Of a DNA stretch of 64,000 nt, positions 7,376-15,888 are shown one piece after another; position 1 is the stretch's first letter; each line of letters opens with the position of its first letter. The stretch covers positions 1-64,000 of the forward strand of contig JBLNDJ010000015.1 in assembly GCA_050261515.1 (NCBI GenBank), given 5' to 3'. Source of the DNA: JBLNDJ01 sp050261515. GTDB taxonomy: Bacteria > Acidobacteriota > Terriglobia > Bryobacterales > Bryobacteraceae. Below the pieces are notes generated by a model. The model had not been told where the DNA came from. It did not search any database and was given only the letters and a program-made list of their open reading frames with translations. The position numbers and the translations under genes are program-made.

Positions 7376-8368
7376 GTGAGTCCTGCTCGAATTGCGCTCG
7401 TTACCGGAGCTACGGGCTTCGTGGGAAGCCATCTTGTGGAGCGGCTCGTCGAGGCGGGCGCGCGCGTGCGCTGCCTTGCCCGGCGGACCAGCTCGCTTCG
7501 CTACCTGCGCCCCGACGACGTTGAAATCGCCTACGGCGACCTTGCCACCGGCGCGGGACTGGCCGAGGCTGTTGATGGCGCCGACACCGTTTTCCATGTT
7601 GCCGGAGTGACGAAAGCCTCGACCGAAGCCGCCTATTTCGACGGCAACCTTCGCGGTACGGAGAACCTGCTGCGCGTGTGCGAGGCAGCCGGGCCGCGGC
7701 GGTTCATTCACGTGAGCAGCCTGGCGGCCGTGGGGCCGAGCGCGGATGGCGAGCCGCTCGGCGAGGATGCCCCGCCCCGCCCTCTCACCTGGTACGGGCG
7801 CTCGAAGCTCGCCGCCGAGGCCGCCGTGCGCTCTTCGGCGCTCGCGGAGCGCGCCGTCATCGTGCGGCCGCCGGTTGTCTACGGCCCGCGCGACACCGAC
7901 GTCTTCGAGGTTTTCCGTTCGGTCGCGAAAGGCTTCATGGTGCTGATCGGCCCGGGCGATTCCTGGTTCAGCTACATCCACGTCGAAGACCTCGCCGCGG
8001 GACTCACCGCCGCCGCGTGCGTGGAACGCGCTGCCGGCGGCACGTACTTCATCGCGAATCCCGAACCCGCCTCCTGGACCGCGTTCGCCACCGCCGCCGC
8101 CCGCGCCATGGACCGCAACGTGACGTTCCTGCGCGTCCCCGCCGCGGCGGCCTACGGAGCCGGCTGGTGCGCCGAAATCGTCTCCTGGATGCGCGGCAAG
8201 CCCGGCATCGTGTCGCGCCAGAAAGTGATCGAGGCGCGGCAGCGGTACTGGATTTGCGACCCGGCGCGCGCGGGCGCGGACCTAGGCTTCCGCGCGGCGC
8301 ACACGCTCGAAGACGGCATCGCGCGAACGCTCGCGTGGTATAAGGAATCCGGATGGCTCAAGTACTGA
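7376..8368 (+). CDS. cerR: Extended SDR (NAD-epimerase-like), candidate ceramide-pathway reductase
   Basis: 330 residues from a GTG start. TGATGFVG at residues 10-17 binds NAD(P); the catalytic YxxxK is Tyr140/Lys144, and HVSSLAAVG supplies the serine. By fold alone it could be any nucleotide-sugar epimerase or ketoreductase. Its context, an overlapping operon with a PAP2 phosphotransferase, a large GNAT acyltransferase and a serine palmitoyltransferase, matches the bacterial ceramide pathway known from Caulobacter, where an epimerase-like SDR (CerR) reduces the 3-oxo group. The functional name is therefore inferred from neighbours. Its end overlaps the PAP2 gene by 16 bp. Confidence 0.7.
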   Translation: MSPARIALVTGATGFVGSHLVERLVEAGARVRCLARRTSSLRYLRPDDVEIAYGDLATGAGLAEAVDGADTVFHVAGVTKASTEAAYFDGNLRGTENLLRVCEAAGPRRFIHVSSLAAVGPSADGEPLGEDAPPRPLTWYGRSKLAAEAAVRSSALAERAVIVRPPVVYGPRDTDVFEVFRSVAKGFMVLIGPGDSWFSYIHVEDLAAGLTAAACVERAAGGTYFIANPEPASWTAFATAAARAMDRNVTFLRVPAAAAYGAGWCAEIVSWMRGKPGIVSRQKVIEARQRYWICDPARAGADLGFRAAHTLEDGIARTLAWYKESGWLKY

Positions 8369-9291
8369 GTTCGCCGGCGGCCGCACGGGCCCGCGCGGCG
8401 GTCGCGGGCTGGTGGCCCGTCGATTACCTGATCGGCGGATACCTTGCCGCCGGGGGGCTCGCGCTCGCGATCTTCTTCCGCCGGGTTCCGGACGCCGGAA
8501 TGCTGCTCGCCCTGCACGCGGCCGGGCTCGTTCTGATGGCCGTGGCGGTGAAAGCGCAGCCGGCGCCCGGAAGCGCGGCCCAGCGACTGCAAAACGTGTT
8601 CCGCCACTGGTACCCGCTGCCCTACGTGGGGTTGTGCTACAAGGAGATGGCCCTGCTGATTCCGCCGCTCCGCGGCGTGGATTACGACGCGCTGGCCGCG
8701 CATCTCGACTACCGCCTCTGGGGCGCGCACCCCACCGTCTGGCTCGAACGCGCGCAAACGCCCTGGCTTACCGAGACGCTCCAGTTCGCCTACACCCTGT
8801 TCGTTCCTTGCGTGCTGCTCATAGCGGCCGTCCTGTGGGTCCAGCGGCGCTATCCGGAGTTCCGGTACTACGCCTTCCTGGTCTCGCTCGGGTTCCTGGC
8901 TTCGTACCTGGGGTACCTGGCGGCGCCCGTGCGCGGGCCGCGGTTCTTCCTGGCGCACCTGCAACACATACGGCTGCACGGAATGTGGCTGTTCGACCCC
9001 ATGCAGCGCGTACTCGACCGCCTGGAATCCGCCCACTACGACTGCTTCCCCAGCGGCCATACCGAACTGACGCTCATCGCCTGGTGGAGCAGCCGCAAAA
9101 TATCGTTGAAACTGTTTGCGGTCTACTCCGTATACACCCTCATGATCGTGTTCGCGACCGTCTACCTGCGGTATCATTACACAATTGACGTGTTTGCGGG
9201 CATCATCCTAGCAGCCGCACTCCTGGCTGCGGCGCCGCTGATGTACCAGGCAGCCGGCCGCCGAATGTGTAAGACAGAAGAGGACATTTGA
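8353..9291 (+). CDS. PAP2_3 family membrane phosphatase/phosphotransferase (Aur1/IPC synthase-like)
   Basis: 312 residues with about six transmembrane helices. The PAP2 active-site motifs are in order: a lysine/arginine region near APVRGPRFF (191-199), CFPSGHT (231-237) and RYHYTIDVFAG (273-283), with His236 and His275 as the likely catalytic pair. This subgroup (PAP2_3) includes inositol phosphorylceramide synthases, which move a phosphate-containing headgroup onto ceramide; simple lipid phosphatases share the fold. In this operon a role in making a phosphosphingolipid headgroup, or dephosphorylating an intermediate, is likely but unproven. Confidence 0.8.
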   Translation: MAQVLSSPAAARARAAVAGWWPVDYLIGGYLAAGGLALAIFFRRVPDAGMLLALHAAGLVLMAVAVKAQPAPGSAAQRLQNVFRHWYPLPYVGLCYKEMALLIPPLRGVDYDALAAHLDYRLWGAHPTVWLERAQTPWLTETLQFAYTLFVPCVLLIAAVLWVQRRYPEFRYYAFLVSLGFLASYLGYLAAPVRGPRFFLAHLQHIRLHGMWLFDPMQRVLDRLESAHYDCFPSGHTELTLIAWWSSRKISLKLFAVYSVYTLMIVFATVYLRYHYTIDVFAGIILAAALLAAAPLMYQAAGRRMCKTEEDI

Positions 9292-10403
9292 GCGGATTCG
9301 AGATTGCTGCGGTAGACGACGGGCCCGATCTACGCCGGTTTCTTGAGTTTCCATACAAGCTGTACCGTGGAAACCCGCATTGGGTTCCGCCCTTGCGCAT
9401 CGCGCAAAAGGAACTCTTCGACCGGGGCAAGCACCCGTTCCATGCGCACGCGAACGTGCAGTGTTTTCTGGCGCGCCGGAACGGCGGCGTGCTCGGGCGC
9501 ATCGCCGCGATCCACGACCGCAACTACAACGAGTTCCACGGCGAACAGGCCGGATTCTTCGGCTTCTTCGAGTCGGTGGAAGACCCGCAAGTCGCCGCGG
9601 CCCTGCTCGATTCCGCGCGCCGGTGGCTGCACAAGCGCGGCGCGCGCGTCGTGCGCGGTCCCGTGAATCCCTCGACCAACTACGAATGCGGCCTGCTGGT
9701 GGACGGCTTCGATTCGCCCCCGCTGGTCATGATGCCTTACAATCCGCCGTATTACGACGGCATGCTCCGGAGCGCGGGGCTGCGCAAGGCGCGCGACCTG
9801 TACGCCTATCACATCCTCACCGACGAGATGGCCGCCGGGCGCGTGGAGCGCGTTGCGGACCGCGCCGCCTGCACGAACCAGGTCCGCATACGCCCCATCA
9901 GCATGAAGGCGTTCTACGAGGATGTCGAGCGCGTCTGGCAGGTCTACAACTCGGCGTGGAGCCGCAACTGGGGCTTCGTCCCGATGACGCGCGACGAATT
10001 CCTGTTTATGGCCAAGGAGATGAAGGCTATTCTCGAGCCCGGCTTCGTGCTGCTCGGCGAAGTGAAAGGCCAGGTGGTGGGCTTCGCCCTGGCCCTGCCA
10101 GACATCAACCACGCCCTGAAACACGCGCAGGGGCGTTTATTTCCGGTGGGCCTGCTGAAAATCTTGTATCATAAACGGTCGATCCGGAGCGTGCGCGTCC
10201 TGGTGCTGGGCGTGGTGGAGGAGTACCGCACCGCGGGGGTTGCGGCGGGTTTTTACGCGGAACTTTTCCGGCACGCGAAGCGCCTCGGCTATCGGGATTG
10301 CGAGATGTCCTGGGTCCTCGAAGACAACAAGCTCATGAACCGTTCGATTGAGGCTTTCGGCGGGAAGCGGTACAAAACTTATCGCATCTACGAATGGAAT
10401 TAG
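9288..10403 (+). CDS. bcerS: Large GNAT-fold acyltransferase, candidate bacterial ceramide synthase
   Basis: 371 residues starting at a TTG overlapping the previous stop (ATTTGA), with AAGAGG just upstream. The N-terminal half carries family signatures YRGNPHWVPPL, HDRNYNEFHGEQ, GPVNPSTNYECGLLVDGF and MMPYNPPYY. The C-terminal half is a GNAT domain (GFALALPDIN, VLGVVEEYRTAGVAAGFYAE). This is the large two-lobed GNAT-like family that includes the Caulobacter enzyme acylating the sphingoid amine (bCerS). It lies directly before the serine palmitoyltransferase gene, which it overlaps, supporting N-acylation of a sphingoid base. Confidence 0.75.
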   Translation: MSGFEIAAVDDGPDLRRFLEFPYKLYRGNPHWVPPLRIAQKELFDRGKHPFHAHANVQCFLARRNGGVLGRIAAIHDRNYNEFHGEQAGFFGFFESVEDPQVAAALLDSARRWLHKRGARVVRGPVNPSTNYECGLLVDGFDSPPLVMMPYNPPYYDGMLRSAGLRKARDLYAYHILTDEMAAGRVERVADRAACTNQVRIRPISMKAFYEDVERVWQVYNSAWSRNWGFVPMTRDEFLFMAKEMKAILEPGFVLLGEVKGQVVGFALALPDINHALKHAQGRLFPVGLLKILYHKRSIRSVRVLVLGVVEEYRTAGVAAGFYAELFRHAKRLGYRDCEMSWVLEDNKLMNRSIEAFGGKRYKTYRIYEWN

Positions 10404-11656
10404 ATATGCGCAGCTCACTCCCATCTGCCGCCTCTAGCGTGAAGACGCGCCGCCGGAGCGACCTGTTCGACAAGTGCCACGGCTTCACGCGTCCGCGGGA
10501 CATGCAGGATGCCGGGCTCTACATCTGGTTCGAGGTGTTCGGCGGGCACGAGGGCTGCGGGCCGGGCGAGATTCTCTTGCAAGGCCGCAAGGTGCTGATG
10601 TTCGGGTCGAACGACTATCTGGGCCTCACCACGCACCCGAAGGTGAAGGCCGCGGCCGAGGCCGCCGTGCGCCGCTACGGCAGCGGATGCAGCGGATCGC
10701 GGCTGCTGAACGGCACGCTCGACCTGCACGTCGAGGTGGAGGAGAAGCTCGCAGCGCTGGTTCACAAAGAATCGGCGATGATCTTCGGCACCGGGTTCCA
10801 GGCCAACTACGCCGCGCTTTCCGCAATCACCGAGCGCGGCGACGTGCTGTTGTGCGACCACAACATGCACGCCAGCCTGCTCGAGGGCGCGCTGCGCTCT
10901 CCGGCGCGCACGGTGCGGTTCCGGCACAACGATCTCGCGCACCTGGAACACTGCCTCCAGAACTGCTCGCCGGATGAGAACGTGCTCGTCGTCTCCGAGG
11001 GCGTCTTCTCGATGGAGGGCGACCTGGCCGAGCTGCCGGGCATGGTGAAACTGGCCAAGCGATACCAGGCGCGCGTCTACGTGGATGAGGCGCATGGCAT
11101 CGGCGTGTTGGGCGCGACGGGCGCGGGCGCGGCCGAGCACTTCGGCGTCCTTGAAGACGTGGATATCGTGATGGGGACGTTCTCGAAGTCGCTCGCGTCT
11201 GTCGGCGGGTTCGTCGCGGCAGAGCGGCCGGTGATCGAATACCTCAAGCACACCGCCCGGCCCTACGTGTTCTCGGCGGCGCTGGCGCCCGCATCGGTCG
11301 CGGCGGTAAACGCGGCGGTGGACGTGGTGCGAGCTGAGCCGGAGCGGCGCGAACGGCTGATCTCGGTCGCGTCCAGGCTGCGGAACGAGCTGCGCGGGCG
11401 CGGCTGCTGGGTGCTCGAAGGCGAGACGCCGATCGTGCCTGTGGTGGTGCCGAACGAAATCGACCTGTGCCGCCTGTGCAAGGCGCTGCTCGAGCGCGGG
11501 ATCTACGTCAACCCCGTCCTGCGGCCCGCCGCGACGCAAAATCTGCTGCGGATCTCATGCACCGCGGCCCACACGGACGCGCACGTGGACCGGCTGGTGG
11601 AGAACATCTGCGGCCTGGCGCGCGAGCTCGATATCGACCTCTGTCAGCAGGCTTGA
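10394..11656 (+). CDS. spt: Serine palmitoyltransferase (alpha-oxoamine synthase family)
   Basis: 420 residues from the ATG at 10394 (an alternative ATG at 10406 would remove four). It is a fold-type I PLP enzyme: SNDYLGLTTHPKV, the histidine in LCDHNMHASLL, VDEAHGIGVLG and the PLP lysine Lys265 in GTFSKSLASVGGF. TFSKSLASVGGF and RPYVFSAAL are closer to serine palmitoyltransferases than to KBL or BioF, which usually have GTFGKALG. The enzyme condenses serine with an acyl thioester to 3-ketosphinganine, the first step of sphingolipid synthesis. It is the last gene of the four-gene operon and overlaps the convergent glcF by 13 bp. Confidence 0.82.
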   Translation: MELDMRSSLPSAASSVKTRRRSDLFDKCHGFTRPRDMQDAGLYIWFEVFGGHEGCGPGEILLQGRKVLMFGSNDYLGLTTHPKVKAAAEAAVRRYGSGCSGSRLLNGTLDLHVEVEEKLAALVHKESAMIFGTGFQANYAALSAITERGDVLLCDHNMHASLLEGALRSPARTVRFRHNDLAHLEHCLQNCSPDENVLVVSEGVFSMEGDLAELPGMVKLAKRYQARVYVDEAHGIGVLGATGAGAAEHFGVLEDVDIVMGTFSKSLASVGGFVAAERPVIEYLKHTARPYVFSAALAPASVAAVNAAVDVVRAEPERRERLISVASRLRNELRGRGCWVLEGETPIVPVVVPNEIDLCRLCKALLERGIYVNPVLRPAATQNLLRISCTAAHTDAHVDRLVENICGLARELDIDLCQQA

Positions 11657-12888
11657 CCGTACGCCTCGTCGAGCAGCTCGATCACGTGTGCGACTCGCTG
11701 GCCGCGGCCGTAGAGCTTCGCCCCCGCCCGAAGTTGCAGGATGCATCCCGGGTTAGCGGTCGCGATCACCCCGGCGCCGGTCGTGCCGATCGCTTCCATC
11801 TTCTTGCGGAGGATCGCGTCCGACATGTCGTTGTGCACCACATTGTAGACGCCCGCGCTGCCGCAGCAGAGATCCGATAGCGGCATTTCGCGGAACGTGA
11901 GCCCCGGGATGGCTTCAAGCAGCTTGCGCGGGGCGCTGCGGATTCGCTGCCCGTGCGCGAGATGGCACGAATCCTGGTAAGTCACCGCGAGCGGAAGCGG
12001 GCGCATATCGCGGTTCAGCTCGATCGAGGCCAGGAATTCGTTCACGTCCCTGACAAGCCTGGCGAACCGCACGGCGCGCGCGTCGCCCGCCAGCAGCTCT
12101 CCATATTCCTTGAGCGTGGAGCCGCACCCCGCGGCGTTCGTGATGATGGCGTCGTAACCGCCGCCGGCCATGGCGTCCACGTTGCGCCGGGCCAGTTCCC
12201 GGGCTTTCTCCACGAGCCCGACATGCACGTGCAGCGCCCCGCAGCACGTCTGGCCTGCGGGCACCACCACCTCGCACCCGTTCTTTTGCAGCACCCGCAC
12301 GGTCGCTTCGTTCAGCCGCGCGAAGCAGACGTTCGCGATGCATCCCGCCAGGAACGCCACTCTGTAGCGCCGCTCGCCCACGGCCGGATACACCTTCCCG
12401 ATGTTGCGGAAGTAAAACGGCCGCTCGGCCGATGGAGCGAGCGGCGCGATCCGCACCAGGCGCGTGGCGTCGACCAGCCCGCGCATCCCCGTGGCTTCGT
12501 AGAGCCACAGCATGCCGCCCGCCGCGCCGAGCAGCGCGGGCGAATCGAAAAGGCGGCCGAAAATCACGCTGCGGAAGGCGCGCGCGTACCAGGGGCGCTT
12601 GATGCGCTGCTCGATTCCCGTGCGCGCCGCCTCGATCAGCCGTCCGTAAGGCACGCCCGAAGGGCACGCGCTCTCGCAGGCGCGGCAGGCCAGGCACAGG
12701 CCGAGATGCTCGACGTAAGACGGGCCAAACTGCGCCGCCCCGCCGGCGACCTGCACCATCTGGTAGATGCGCCCGCGCGGGGAATCCATCTCGACGCCGA
12801 GCTCGCGATAGGTCGGGCACGCGTTCAGGCACAGGCCGCAGTGTATGCAGCGGTCGAGGTCGATCTGCTCGAGTTCAGATGCGGCCAT
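11644..12888 (-). CDS. glcF: Glycolate oxidase iron-sulfur subunit GlcF
   Basis: 414 residues. Two 4Fe-4S binding clusters are present: CIHCGLCLNACP (Cys14, 17, 20, 24) and CLACRACESACP (Cys65, 68, 71, 75). Two CCG domains follow (QTCCGALHVHVG and LCCGSAGVYN). This is the electron-transfer subunit of glycolate/D-lactate oxidases and passes electrons from the flavin subunits to the respiratory chain. It follows glcE with a 14-bp overlap. The catalytic GlcD subunit is not in the window. Confidence 0.88.
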   Translation of the reverse strand: MAASELEQIDLDRCIHCGLCLNACPTYRELGVEMDSPRGRIYQMVQVAGGAAQFGPSYVEHLGLCLACRACESACPSGVPYGRLIEAARTGIEQRIKRPWYARAFRSVIFGRLFDSPALLGAAGGMLWLYEATGMRGLVDATRLVRIAPLAPSAERPFYFRNIGKVYPAVGERRYRVAFLAGCIANVCFARLNEATVRVLQKNGCEVVVPAGQTCCGALHVHVGLVEKARELARRNVDAMAGGGYDAIITNAAGCGSTLKEYGELLAGDARAVRFARLVRDVNEFLASIELNRDMRPLPLAVTYQDSCHLAHGQRIRSAPRKLLEAIPGLTFREMPLSDLCCGSAGVYNVVHNDMSDAILRKKMEAIGTTGAGVIATANPGCILQLRAGAKLYGRGQRVAHVIELLDEAYGQAC

Positions 12889-13969
12889 ACAGCCTTCCCA
12901 CGTTCAGCACGCCCGCCGGGTCGAAGAACCGCTTCACGCGCCGCATGAGGTCGAGATCGTTGCCGGGCTCGGGCCAGAGGTCGAGGGCGGATTTCTTTTC
13001 CGGCGGCGCATACTCGACCACCCGCTTCCCCTTCGCTTCCCTCACCCGCCCGGCGTCTTCGAAGTAGCAGCAGCTGACGCCCGATCCCGCGCGCGAAACC
13101 ACGGGCCCCTCCGTCGATTCCAGGATCGCTCCGGTCGCCGAGAGCGTGTGAGACACGCGCACCACCGCCCCCTCCGGATGCGCTGCGAGGAACGCCGGAG
13201 TGAACTCGCGGACCTCGCGCCAGACGCGCTCATCGATCGGCGCGCGGCTGAAGCGGTCGAGCACGGCCGCGTTCCCCGCCCCCTGAACGACGAGCGTAAA
13301 CGCGGGCGCCAGGCCCACGCGCGCAGCCGCCGCGGGGTTCAGCGCGTCGATCGCGACGGGTTGCAGGACGCTGTCGAGAATGCGGTCGCGCGCCGCGGCC
13401 GCCTCCGCGCCCGAATCGAAAGCGAGCGCGAACGTCCGCGTGCCCTGCGGCTCGGGGAGCACCTTGAAGTTGACGACCGCGATCGCGGCGAGCGTGCCGA
13501 ACGATCCCACCATGAGCTTCGCCATGTCGAGCCCGGCGACGTTCTTGACCACCATGCCGCCCGACTGCACGAGCTTGCCCGCGGTGGTGGCGAACTTCAT
13601 CCCAATGACCAGGTCGCGCGCGGTTCCGTAGGCGCGGCGCCGCGGGCCCGAGCAGTTCGCCGCCACCACGCCTCCGACCGTCGCGCTATCGGCGAACGGC
13701 GGATCGAGCGGCAGCATCTGGCGCTGGCCGGCGAGAATGCGCGTCAGTTCCGCGTACGGCAGGCCCGCCTCAACGCTGATAGTGAGGTCGCGCGGCTCGT
13801 ATTGCAGCACGCGGTTCAGGCACGCGGTGGAGATGGTGGTTTCGGCGGGCGCCACAGGCCCGCCCATGGCGCGCTTCGTGAACGCGCCCCCGAGTTCGAC
13901 ACCGCCGCGCGAGGCGGCCTCTCGGAGCGCCTCGGCAAGCCTTTCGCTGGTGTCGGGCCGGAGCAGCAA
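12875..13969 (-). CDS. glcE: Glycolate oxidase FAD-binding subunit GlcE
   Basis: 364 residues, the usual GlcE size. The PCMH-type FAD-binding domain shows ISVEAGLPYAELTRIL, PPFADSATVGGVVAANCSGPRR, ARDLVIGMKF and VVKNVAGLDMAKLMVGSFG. The C-terminal part is the small cap domain ending FDPAGVLNVGRL. With GlcF it forms part of the membrane-associated glycolate oxidase that makes glyoxylate. The frame starts at 13969, ten bases from the end of the preceding minus-strand gene. Confidence 0.86.
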   Translation of the reverse strand: MLLRPDTSERLAEALREAASRGGVELGGAFTKRAMGGPVAPAETTISTACLNRVLQYEPRDLTISVEAGLPYAELTRILAGQRQMLPLDPPFADSATVGGVVAANCSGPRRRAYGTARDLVIGMKFATTAGKLVQSGGMVVKNVAGLDMAKLMVGSFGTLAAIAVVNFKVLPEPQGTRTFALAFDSGAEAAAARDRILDSVLQPVAIDALNPAAAARVGLAPAFTLVVQGAGNAAVLDRFSRAPIDERVWREVREFTPAFLAAHPEGAVVRVSHTLSATGAILESTEGPVVSRAGSGVSCCYFEDAGRVREAKGKRVVEYAPPEKKSALDLWPEPGNDLDLMRRVKRFFDPAGVLNVGRLYGRI

Positions 13970-13978
13970 ACAACCAGT

Positions 13979-14944
13979 CTATGACGCAATCAGGGAGATC
14001 GCGAGCGGCAGCCCGAGTAAACCCGCCAGCAGCGCCCAACTCTGCCAGCGCGCGAAGTTGAACGTGTAGCCTAGCCCGAAGCGCTTCTCGACCCAGATGG
14101 ACGGATCGTCCGGGTTGTAGTAGATTTGCCCCCACTTCCAGCACTCGTTGGGCGTGTAATCCGGCGAATCGCCGGGCTGTGCGCTCTCGCGCGCCGTGAT
14201 CCAGATGCCCACGGCAATGGCGGCGATCGGGATGAGGATCATGACGAACATCGGAATGGGAAACTGGCCGTTCCTGAGGATCAGGGGCGTGAGCGCAACC
14301 AGTGAGAACATGATGGCGATGATCCACATCACGATGACCGGAACAACCAGCAGGCCGCGGCGCCCCTTGTGTGGCTGAGCCGCGGTCACGGCCGCGAGAA
14401 GAACCAGGACAGCGAAGGCAATCAGCAGCGGTCCGAAGACGCCCGCGGGTGTACGAGTGCTCCAGCCGTTCGCGTGCCCCTCGAGATCCCAGTGGACCGG
14501 GAAGCGAGCCGGAATCGAGTTCCACTTAAGGAGCAGGTAGGCGAAGGCGGCTGCGACGACGACGAACGGCCCGCCTACCGCGGCGGCGCCACCCGGCACC
14601 GCTGCCCGCGGACCGAACAACTGCGCCGTGCGCTCGGTGGGAGCCTCGACGCCGTGCGGCCGCGTTGCGCGCCAGCCGGCCCGAAACGCCAGAGTCGCGG
14701 CTCCCACCTGGATGACGAAGCCAAGCCAAGGTAGCCGCAGCACCGAAAGCGCGACGGCCGCTGCCGTGGCGGCCCAGACCTTGATCAGGAAACTCCGCCG
14801 CGAACGGTGCGCCTCGGGCGAGCTCTTGTACTCCGGCGGAACGCGCACCCCGAAGTATGTCCCCGGCCGCGCCCACACCGGCGTAAAAGACAGCGAGACA
14901 GCGGCGAAAAGGTTCGTGAAAACAACGACGGCGAGCAGCATCAC
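13979..14944 (-). CDS. DUF1648/DUF5808 multi-span membrane protein
   Basis: 321 residues with about seven hydrophobic helices. IPARFPVHWDLEGHANGW is the DUF1648 signature and WKWGQIYYNPDDPSIWVEKR near residue 265 is DUF5808. Proteins of this kind accompany YtrA-type GntR regulators and are thought to act in envelope stress or antibiotic responses; the activity is unknown. It overlaps the regulator gene by four bases (ATGA), so the two form an operon. Confidence 0.85.
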   Translation of the reverse strand: MMLLAVVVFTNLFAAVSLSFTPVWARPGTYFGVRVPPEYKSSPEAHRSRRSFLIKVWAATAAAVALSVLRLPWLGFVIQVGAATLAFRAGWRATRPHGVEAPTERTAQLFGPRAAVPGGAAAVGGPFVVVAAAFAYLLLKWNSIPARFPVHWDLEGHANGWSTRTPAGVFGPLLIAFAVLVLLAAVTAAQPHKGRRGLLVVPVIVMWIIAIMFSLVALTPLILRNGQFPIPMFVMILIPIAAIAVGIWITARESAQPGDSPDYTPNECWKWGQIYYNPDDPSIWVEKRFGLGYTFNFARWQSWALLAGLLGLPLAISLIAS

Positions 14945-15333
14945 TTGATCCCTTCGGCGAGCGTCCTGATCTCGCTCAACACCGTGCGGCGCGCGATGCC
15001 TTGCGCCCGCGCCTCCGCGATCAGGCCGCGAATCCGCGCGCGGAAGCGCTCGACCGCGTCGCTGCCGGCCTGCCGCGGCGTCTCACGCTCGACCACGCGC
15101 ACCGGCTTTCCGTGCGATACCTCGACCCACCCCTCGGCCGCCAGTTCGCGGTACGCCTGCGCGACCGTATTGAAGTGAATGCCCAACTCCCCGGCCAGGC
15201 GCCGCACCGGCGGCAGCGTATCGCCGGGCACGATCGCGCCTTCGACCAGGTGCGTCCGGAGCGCCTCGACGATCTGCCGGTAGGCCGGAACCGGCGAGGC
15301 GAGGTCGATGCGAAGCTGGACGGGGCGCGGCAT
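14941..15333 (-). CDS. GntR family regulator, YtrA subfamily
   Basis: 130 residues from the ATG at 15333, chosen because MPRPVQLRIDLASPVPAYRQ is the usual family start; the frame remains open further upstream. The winged-helix DNA-binding region shows GDTLPPVRRLAGELGIHFNTVAQAYREL. The short C-terminal helical part lacks a large ligand domain, as in YtrA proteins. A perfect 12-bp palindrome lies just upstream, so autorepression is likely. It is cotranscribed with the DUF1648 membrane protein. Confidence 0.9.
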   Translation of the reverse strand: MPRPVQLRIDLASPVPAYRQIVEALRTHLVEGAIVPGDTLPPVRRLAGELGIHFNTVAQAYRELAAEGWVEVSHGKPVRVVERETPRQAGSDAVERFRARIRGLIAEARAQGIARRTVLSEIRTLAEGIK

Positions 15334-15344
15334 CTGTATAGTGT

Positions 15345-15356
15345 CTCTGTACAGAG
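15345..15356. promoter_or_regulatory. Perfect palindrome CTCTGTACAGAG, likely GntR operator
   Basis: The 12-bp perfect palindrome lies 12-23 bp upstream of the GntR start codon, next to a TATACA that could serve as -10 on the minus strand. Its position overlapping the promoter core fits repression by the adjacent YtrA-type protein. The protein-site pairing is inferred. Confidence 0.7.
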
Positions 15357-15485
15357 TACAGTGGGCGGAACCGCCTGTCAACGGGCGTCAGGCCCCGGAC
15401 GGGTCATGCCTTCCGCGCGCCGCGGCGGCGTGCTACAGTTCGATCAGATATACGGCCTCCCGGCCAGAGGGGGAGGAGGTAACGC

Positions 15486-15866
15486 ATGCCAAGCCGCGAG
15501 ATTCCGCGCGACCAGTGGCGCACTTTTTTCGATAGTTTCAGCAAAGACCACGAGGGCTGGATCACCACCGTTGAACTTGTCGGCGAGGATATCCCCGGCG
15601 ACCAGATCGAGGCGCTCGAGCTTCCGCTGGTCGGAATCAGCTGCGACGCCAAGGGCAGCGAGGCGGACTCCATCGAGGTCACCATCGCAAGCGATCCTTC
15701 CGACGAGTTCACCCACATCGTCCACGACGCCGCCCGTGTGCAATTCGATCCGAACTACTCAGGCGGCCGAGAGGCCCTCGAGATCGAGTCGTCGGAAGGC
15801 GACAAAACCATCCTGACCTTCCGCGCCGCCTCGGATGCTACGCGCACCCGGCACGCGGGCGGATAA
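15486..15866 (+). CDS. DUF5335 family protein
   Basis: 126 residues with a strong ribosome site (GGAGGAGGT) before the ATG. SREIPRDQWRTFFDSFSKDHEGWITTVEL and the later HIVHDAARVQF match DUF5335, a small soluble family of unknown function seen near stress-related genes. The protein is acidic with no signal peptide. It lies 22 bp upstream of the BON-domain gene, probably in the same transcript. Confidence 0.8.
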   Translation: MPSREIPRDQWRTFFDSFSKDHEGWITTVELVGEDIPGDQIEALELPLVGISCDAKGSEADSIEVTIASDPSDEFTHIVHDAARVQFDPNYSGGREALEIESSEGDKTILTFRAASDATRTRHAGG

Positions 15867-15888
15867 ACGCGCGAAAGAGAGGACTGCC

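Noticed and set aside
10394..11656. Glycine C-acetyltransferase (kbl) or BioF
   Set aside because: The lysine loop is GTFSKSLASVGGF and RPYVFSAAL follows, as in serine palmitoyltransferases; no tdh or bio genes are nearby.
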